Positions 58,818-64,000 of a DNA stretch of 64,000 bases are shown here, one piece after another (within the stretch, counting starts at the first letter, position 1; each line of letters starts with the position of its first letter). The stretch covers positions 26,914,425-26,978,424 of the forward strand of contig CM053260.1 in NCBI GenBank assembly GCA_028583405.1, in the 5' to 3' direction. The notes under the pieces were generated by a model, which saw nothing but the letters and a program-made list of their open reading frames with translations, made no database searches and was not told the DNA's origin. The translations under genes were made by a program, and so were the position numbers. The stretch comes from Pogonophryne albipinna. Lineage: Eukaryota > Chordata > Actinopteri > Perciformes > Artedidraconidae.

Positions 58818-58979
58818 ATGGTTGGATGTGCAGCATTTGGATGCTCTAATCGATCCGAGAAGGGGTTCCGGATGTATGGCTTCCCTAAGGACGTAGAGCG
58901 AAGGAAGAGATGGATGGCAATGGTCAACAGACAAAACCTGTGTCTGACAGAGGACAACAACAGCAGAAAACTCTGTCAT
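58818..58979 (+). CDS. THAP-domain gene, exon 1
   Basis: The first ATG gives MVGCAAFGCSNRSEKGFRMY, the classic start of a THAP zinc finger (C-x4-C). RWMAMVNRQN supplies the conserved Trp, and the exon ends KLCH with donor CAT|GTAAGT, phase 0. The remaining ligand (V-H-F) comes from the next exon, so an intron splits the C2CH finger. THAP domains bind DNA and occur in host regulators and in P and Kolobok transposases. Whether this is a host gene or an intron-bearing transposon gene is undecided. Confidence 0.8.
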
Positions 58980-59734
58980 GTAAGTAATGTTCACAGAGGT
59001 GACATGACTTGTTAACATTTTAAAGGGCATCATATTTCCAAGTGTAGAGAATTATGACTCTTCAATGACATTTGAAGTGTGCAGTGGAAACTGATCAAAC
59101 CTACCTACCTACAGGTACACTTTGAAGACGACCAATATATTGGCAACAAATCAGGAGGAAATTTGAGGTTGAGGCCAGATGCTGTTCCAACAGTATTTAA
59201 TTAGGGATGTAACGATACCAAAAACTCACGGTACGATAATATCGAGATAACAAGTCCACGGTACGGTATTTATCGCGATATTAAATAATAAAGAAGAAAA
59301 AAATATATATATATTTTTTTTTTCAATACAAATTTTTCTTACTCGGAAAATGTTTCTTTATTAAATAATAAATCTGATTTGTATAGCATTTTAGTAGGAT
59401 AGCAGTATTGTCAAAAACAAAGTGACAGTAACAGACTGGAACAAGAAAACCAGTGTTTTTGTACCTATAGTACTACCAAACAAAGTAGGCATTTTGTTTG
59501 TGCCACTGCATCTCACAAATAAACAAGAACATTTAATAATCAGACCCTGCAATAAAATAAATCAAGTTTCACTTTAGTTTTTCAAGTAACTCAACTCAAA
59601 CTCACTAGTCTCTCACTCAGCATCATCAGACAGGTTTTTAGGAATATGAGAATGTCCACATTTCCAGGTATTTATAAGCTTGGATGTTTGGGCATTTACA
59701 ATATCCCCTGCTCTGGAAACAACTCTCTCGCTTG

Positions 59735-59817
59735 GTACTGATGTTGCTGGTACTGATGTTGCTGGTACTGATGTTGCTGGTACTGGTACTGATGTTGCTG
59801 GTACTGATGTTGCTGGG
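59735..59817. repeat. 15-bp tandem repeat
   Basis: About five copies of GGTACTGATGTTGCT with one 6-bp interruption (GGTACT). Confidence 0.9.
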
Positions 59818-60157
59818 ACAGCAGTGGTCGCGTTAACCGAATATTTTTTTTAACAATGACGGAAAAATCTGAAAGCAGTCCGTCATTTTTGACAGATTAG
59901 AACAAACTCGGAACAGCGCCAACGTTTCCCCGCAGCGAGGCTCTGGTGTTATGCCGTGTTATGCATGCCCTCCAAAAGGAAATGATATAGTTTCCAAACC
60001 GTACTTTGCCGTACAGATCAATACATGTCTGAGAGGTTTTGCTTTACGCTGTGCGCGCTCCCGCGAGGTGCATCATGCACACACGGCATAACACCGCCCC
60101 CCCCGTTGACAGTTCACGAGCGTGCTCTCTCTTGAACAGTACATTCTATATTATAAA

Positions 60158-60998
60158 TAGAGATGGGCGAGTCATGATTCATCCGGATCATTAACCCGGA
60201 TCCTAGTAATGAGCCGGTCGTGACGAGTCTCCCTCTCGATTAACCCGAGTCCTTTGAGTCCTACACCTGATGTGACGTAAAAATTAAAACTATAAATTGC
60301 GTCACTCTTTACTCTCTTTATAACGTGTAAAATCACATTACAACGTTGTTGTATCCAGAGATCCAGCAGACTCGTCGCCATGCACGAATCAACAGCAGAT
60401 TCAGCCCCTCCTCCGGCTCCCGCGAGAGTCCCGTGAGCCGTTAGTGAGCCGTGAGTCCGCAAATCTCTGAGTCTGCTGCGACTCGTCGAGGGAGCCGTGG
60501 GACTCGCGGGAGCCGTTGGACTCGCGGGAGCCGTGAGTGAGCCGTGAGCCGTGAGTGAGCCGTGAGTCCGCAAATCTCTGAGTCTGCCTGCGACTCGTCG
60601 AGGGAGCCGTGGGACTCGCGGGAGCCGTGGGACTCGCGGGAGCCGTGCGAGCCGGAGGAGGGGCTGAGTCTGCTGTAGATTCGTGCATAGGGACGAGTCT
60701 GCTGGATCTCTGGATCTGCTGCCTGCTATATGTTACGGCTCTGAGTCCTCGTAGGCTACTGGTCTCTCTCGATCATTGACCTGGATTCACGGATCCCGCG
60801 ATTTTTCCGACTCTAAATTAAGTTTCAGTGTAGACTTCTAACACAATGTTCATGTTGTGCAACAGTCTCCTGTAATAATAGCTGCATTTCCAATAAGGAT
60901 CTTACTTGGAAACTCGTTTATTTTGAACATGGCACACAAAAAGAAACAAATGATAGAAAATTGCAAAACAGTTAGAATATATAAAATGTAATTATACA

Positions 60999-61045
<47 letters not shown>

Positions 61046-61379
61046 ATGAAAACACAATTGTGCAAAATTAGCTTAAGTACAGGAACATATTAAAATAACT
61101 ATATACATATAATGCAAAACACTTATTTTTTAAAATGCACACACACACACATGTTTTATTAAAGCAAAAGACACTGTGTAGCGGAGGTTAATGTAACGTT
61201 AGTTTAATATGCTGGTTAAATGCAACAACTTTTCGGTTTCACCGGTAGGATTTCTACGGTCTTGGTCATGCTGACTCATATGACTCAAATGACTCAAATG
61301 ACTCGTATGATCCGGATCTCTTCAATGATTGACTCAGAAGACTCCGAGTCCATAAAATGATCCGGATTTGCCATCTCTA
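60158..61379 (+). mobile_element. hAT-like element nested in the THAP insertion
   Basis: The ends TAGAGATGGGCGAGTC and GATTTGCCATCTCTA are inverted and flanked by the perfect 8-bp duplication ATTATAAA (60150-60157, 61380-61387). It contains a GC-rich array of GAGCCGTGAGTGAGCCGTGAG and GGGACTCGCGGGAGCCGT words (about 60420-60660) and an (ATT)n run at 60998-61043. Arginine- and serine-rich frames over the array are repeat artefacts. Confidence 0.8.
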
Positions 61380-61410
61380 ATTATAAAGCCGTGGAGGGCG
61401 GGAGTTTATA

Positions 61411-61736
61411 AACCAAAGAATAACCGCCCTTACGGGACGCTGTAATAAGTAAAGCGAACGCACCCGCAAGGACACCTGGCCTCCTATTGGTTGAGGGATT
61501 TTGACAGGATTGTTGCACAAAAATTTAGAGCGCGCACAGAATAAATCTGAGAGCAGAACAAATCTGTAAACAGCAATATATCTGAGTGCAAGCGTACAGT
61601 TTGAGCAGAAGCAGAGCAAAGTGCAAGCAGGCACTATTTGAGTGCGACGACAGGGTTTGAGGGAAATAAATACATAAAGTATGCTCTCAAATTTAAATAC
61701 CACGCTCTTGAATAAAGATAGGGAATAACCCCCATA
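61411..61736 (-). mobile_element. Family F1 transposon, truncated second copy
   Basis: Inverted relative to 32270-32699, keeping one complete 63-bp terminal repeat (61674-61736). The other end is lost near AAACCAAAG. It abuts the right flank of the preceding hAT element. Confidence 0.75.
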
Positions 61737-62415
61737 TAAATACGATGTCCTTTTGTGTTCTGTTGTTTTATGTTCATGTTGTAACCTACTTGCTGCCATG
61801 TTGGACAGGTCTCTCTTGAAAAAGAGATCGATGATCTCAATGAGACCATCTGGTTAAATAAATGTTTAAAACAAAAAAAAGTGTTTTAAAAATAATAATA
61901 TTTTTTTTAAAAACATTTTTTTTTTTTTATCGCGGTAGATTTTGTCAGTCTCACGACGGTATTGGGACGTTTATTTACCGCGATATTCGGTATATCGTTA
62001 CATCCGTAGTATTTATACATCGGCCTAAGCCGAAAAGGAGGAAATCCACGTCAAGGAATATGCCTCCAGCTGTTAATGTCAGGAATGATGACCACACCTA
62101 TTATGGCACATCAAACATTGGTATGATATATGAAGCTAACAATGTTTCCCATGTTATATAATTCAAGGATAGACTACACTCCTAATGCAACCTTCAGATT
62201 ATACAGCTTCAAAACTACCAGGGTTCAGGGATTCTCTGAAGACTCATATACCACATGTAGATAATCTACAGATGTCTTCATACTTTAACATTGCCAATAG
62301 ACGAACTTAGATGAATGTCACTATAGGAGTGTAGTGTACCCTTAAATGACAATAGGTGCACATGTAAAGGCAGCATACACATATAACAGCAAGATTGCCT
62401 TGTTATTGTTACAGA

Positions 62416-62784
62416 GATTCAGGGAGATATTGAGGTGGAGTTCCAAGGGAATGAAAGGGACATAACAGACAGAGAGAGAGTGAGACAGATGTCAGCAGAC
62501 TGCCAGGGGCCAGTATGTCAGGGGCCGACAATCAAGAGGCCACCTTACCAGAGATCAGTGTGCCAGGAGCCAGTCAGTCAGGGGTCAGCTATGAAGAGGC
62601 CAGTTTGCCAGGGTCAGGTGCTCCAGGGACCAGACTGCCAAGGGCCAGTTGTGACCGGGCTCACGTGGAGGATCTAATGAGGCAACTGAGAAGGGAGATA
62701 TTACTAAGAAAGAGAGCAGAGAGGGCTCTGGTAAACCGGAAAAGGATTAATTCGGCATTAAAAAAAAAAACACAATTTGATTAA
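62416..62784 (+). CDS. THAP gene, putative exon 3 with repeats and coiled coil
   Basis: Acceptor TATTGTTACAG, entering in phase 1 from exon 2: EIQGDIEVEFQGNERDITDR, then a repeat region of CAGGGGCCAGT-like units in which two frames are open. The frame continuous with exon 2 stops at 62675-62677. The other frame gives HVEDLMRQLRREILLRKRAE, a good coiled coil as often found behind THAP domains, ending at 62784. A 1-base length change in the repeats probably separates the two, so the gene may be damaged here as well. No repair is proposed. Confidence 0.45.
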
Positions 62785-62873
62785 TCTAAAGTTTAAAAAA
62801 ATCTTCAACACAGACCAAATTAGAGCCAGATTACCGTCCATCTGATGAGGTTTTCACCCTTGTTCAGAACGTG

Positions 62874-63380
62874 TAGCAGCTGTTCCGTGTGAGGACGAGT
62901 GATTCCCTCATGGAGTCCTCAAATGCAGTGTCACAGCTGGAACAAGAAGCCATGTTGCTGGACAGCAACCTTCCCTCATGCCATGACCTGAAGAAAAAAA
63001 TCCTCTCAACATACATCAGGCTGAGGTTAAGGATTGCATCAAAGTGCATCAGGGCTGAGAGGAAGGATAAACATAAAGGGTATCTTGGCAGCAAGAGTCA
63101 GAGTAAGAAGGCAAAGAAGACCCAACAGACCTCTGCACCAAAGGTCATAACATCTAGGCCACTGCCAAACACCTTACTCGTTGTACATCTCCATTCCCGG
63201 TCCACCGTCAGCAGCCTCCAGCCTCCTCTTCTTTCAGCAGTCATCACCTGCAGCCGTTGCCAGCACCAGCCTCCTTCAGCAGCAGCACCCTCCAGCAGCA
63301 GCACCCTCCTCCAGCAGCAGCACCCTCCTTCAGCAGCAGCAGCACCCTCCTCCAGCAGCAGCAGCAACAGCCATGGCTGA
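62874..63380 (+). CDS. Hypothetical helical protein segment with Ser/Gln/Pro-rich tail
   Basis: Open frame reading QLFRVRTSDSLMESSNAVSQ, then LEQEAMLLDSNLPSCHDLKK and a basic segment, ending in Ser/Ala/Gln/Pro repeats encoded by CAGCAGCACC units (63250-63372). It opens right after GTGTAG, a possible acceptor, and has no good ATG near its start, so it is probably a last exon, perhaps of the THAP gene. Family not recognised. A stop at 63378-63380 is followed by a poly(A) signal. Confidence 0.45.
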
Positions 63381-63392
63381 CATATGAGGCTG

Positions 63393-63398
63393 AATAAA
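63393..63398 (+). promoter_or_regulatory. Poly(A) signal AATAAA
   Basis: Canonical hexamer 13 bp after the stop of the preceding frame, followed by T-rich sequence. Confidence 0.55.
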
Positions 63399-64000
63399 AA
63401 AAAGTGCTTATTATTTTTTTTAACGTGTTTATTTTGTTAAAAATAAACATTTGGGATGCATGACCATGTTTTAGGCTCATCCTTCATTCACTGCTGTAGA
63501 GTAGCCTATTCAGTAGGCTATTATTTTTTTAAGACTGAATAATACCTTTGAAGAACAATCATTAAACTAGTGTGTATATTACAATACAAAGGAATCTATC
63601 CTAGCATGCCATCAAGCATTAAAAAGTAACGCTAGGCTAGTTGTACTGTACAGATGAGTTAACACGGAACAGTACCAAAAAAAACTAAGTACAGTCAACA
63701 TGTCACATAATGAAATGTTTATCACAAACGCCACCTCATTTCTACTAGTGCTAGCAGTTAAGTCATATCATACAGAAAAAGCCGACTAAGGATGGCTGAC
63801 ACGGTCAGGTTCAGCAGATAAAAACCAAAATAACAATAAAAATACATAATCAATCTAAATCCTGCTTGTTAGTTACCCAGCATCATTGATATATAAGCTG
63901 CTAGCGATTCATTACTGAAATCTTACCTTCAAAGCTGAAGAAGTCGCGCTAGCTAACTAGCAGGCAATGCTAGCAAAATTGGTTGTAACAACCAAGATAA
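63399..64000. other. Sequence with no recognised feature
   Basis: AT-rich, with several GCTAGC-type words near the end. No open frame, repeat or transposon end recognised. Confidence 0.4.

Larger units (their letters stand above)
59200..62007 (+). mobile_element. hAT element inserted in the THAP exon, with nested elements
   Basis: The ends carry GGATGTAACGATA and its inverse TATCGTTACATCC, within the 8-bp duplication AGTATTTA (59192-59199, 62008-62015). The 2.8 kb includes a 1.2-kb hAT, a fragment of family F1, a LINE tail (about 61778-61866) and simple repeats. No transposase frame. Confidence 0.8.
59115..62120 (+). pseudogene. THAP gene exon 2, interrupted by a transposon nest
   Basis: Acceptor CTACCTACAG then VHFEDDQYIGNKSGGNLRLR and PDAVPTVF, completing the THAP finger (HF, and a variant of the AVPTIF signature). 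At 59199 a hAT element begins, and the reading runs into AAT TAG within two codons. The other half of the exon resumes after the duplicated AGTATTTA at 62016 (HRPKPKRRKSTS, a basic stretch like a nuclear signal) and ends at donor ATTG|GTATGA at 62120. Without the insert the exon is 190 bp and in frame. The insertion would truncate the protein after about 83 residues unless spliced out. Confidence 0.75.

Noticed and set aside
60172..60688. Ser/Arg/Gly-rich frames
   Set aside because: Products of a GC-rich tandem array inside a hAT-like element.
63098..63480. Minus-strand Leu/Ala/Cys-rich frames
   Set aside because: Antisense of the CAG/CAC repeat at the end of the plus-strand frame.

Overview
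The window looks like nuclear DNA of a teleost fish. It has split genes with GT/AG introns, group B scavenger-receptor cysteine-rich (SRCR) exons, an RTE/Rex3-like LINE tail ending in GATG repeats, LINE 3' tails of the (TTATC)n type, a chromodomain Ty3/gypsy element, an endogenous retrovirus, and many hAT, TTAA-target and Harbinger-like DNA transposons. Most of the DNA is mobile-element sequence, much of it nested. Few host-like exons are visible. All statements come from reading the sequence by eye; no alignment or database search was run.

Region 1 (1-12222) and region 3 (about 22435-36084) are two copies of one duplicated block, called A and B here. Each carries, on the minus strand, SRCR-domain exons of a DMBT1/scavenger-receptor-like gene family (A: 451-804 and 3246-3587; B: 22537-22890 and 25114-25455, plus 21828-22171 just outside the block). 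Each also has a Pro/Thr-rich linker exon whose SRCR part was replaced by LTR-like DNA, two small putative exons near 8.3 and 8.9 kb (30.1 and 30.8 kb in B), and the same nested transposons. In A one SRCR exon has a premature stop. The extra exon at 21828-22171 has a 5-bp frameshift.

Region 2 (12223-22434) separates the copies. It starts with a nearly intact Ty3/gypsy chromovirus-type retrotransposon (two 500-bp LTRs, one 1489-codon gag-pol frame) exactly where A/B homology stops. A LINE 5' fragment follows, cut within a 2A-like motif, then gene-poor sequence and more nested transposons.

Region 4 (36085-55859) is gene-poor and then holds a very large inverted-repeat structure (38328-55855) bounded by TTAA and TTAA-type transposon ends. 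Its core was tandemly duplicated. It was then hit by a hAT element, before the core duplication, and by a 9.8-kb endogenous retrovirus, after it. The retrovirus has nearly identical LTRs but almost no surviving pol.

Region 5 (55860-64000) has a 30-bp tandem repeat, a hAT transposon with a broken BED-finger transposase on the minus strand, and a plus-strand THAP-domain gene. A nest of three further DNA transposons interrupts the second THAP exon and introduces an in-frame stop. A Ser/Gln-rich reading frame with a poly(A) signal follows.

The host genes do not form an operon or pathway. The window records SRCR gene-family turnover and layered transposition, and target-site duplications plus empty sites allow much of the order of events to be read.
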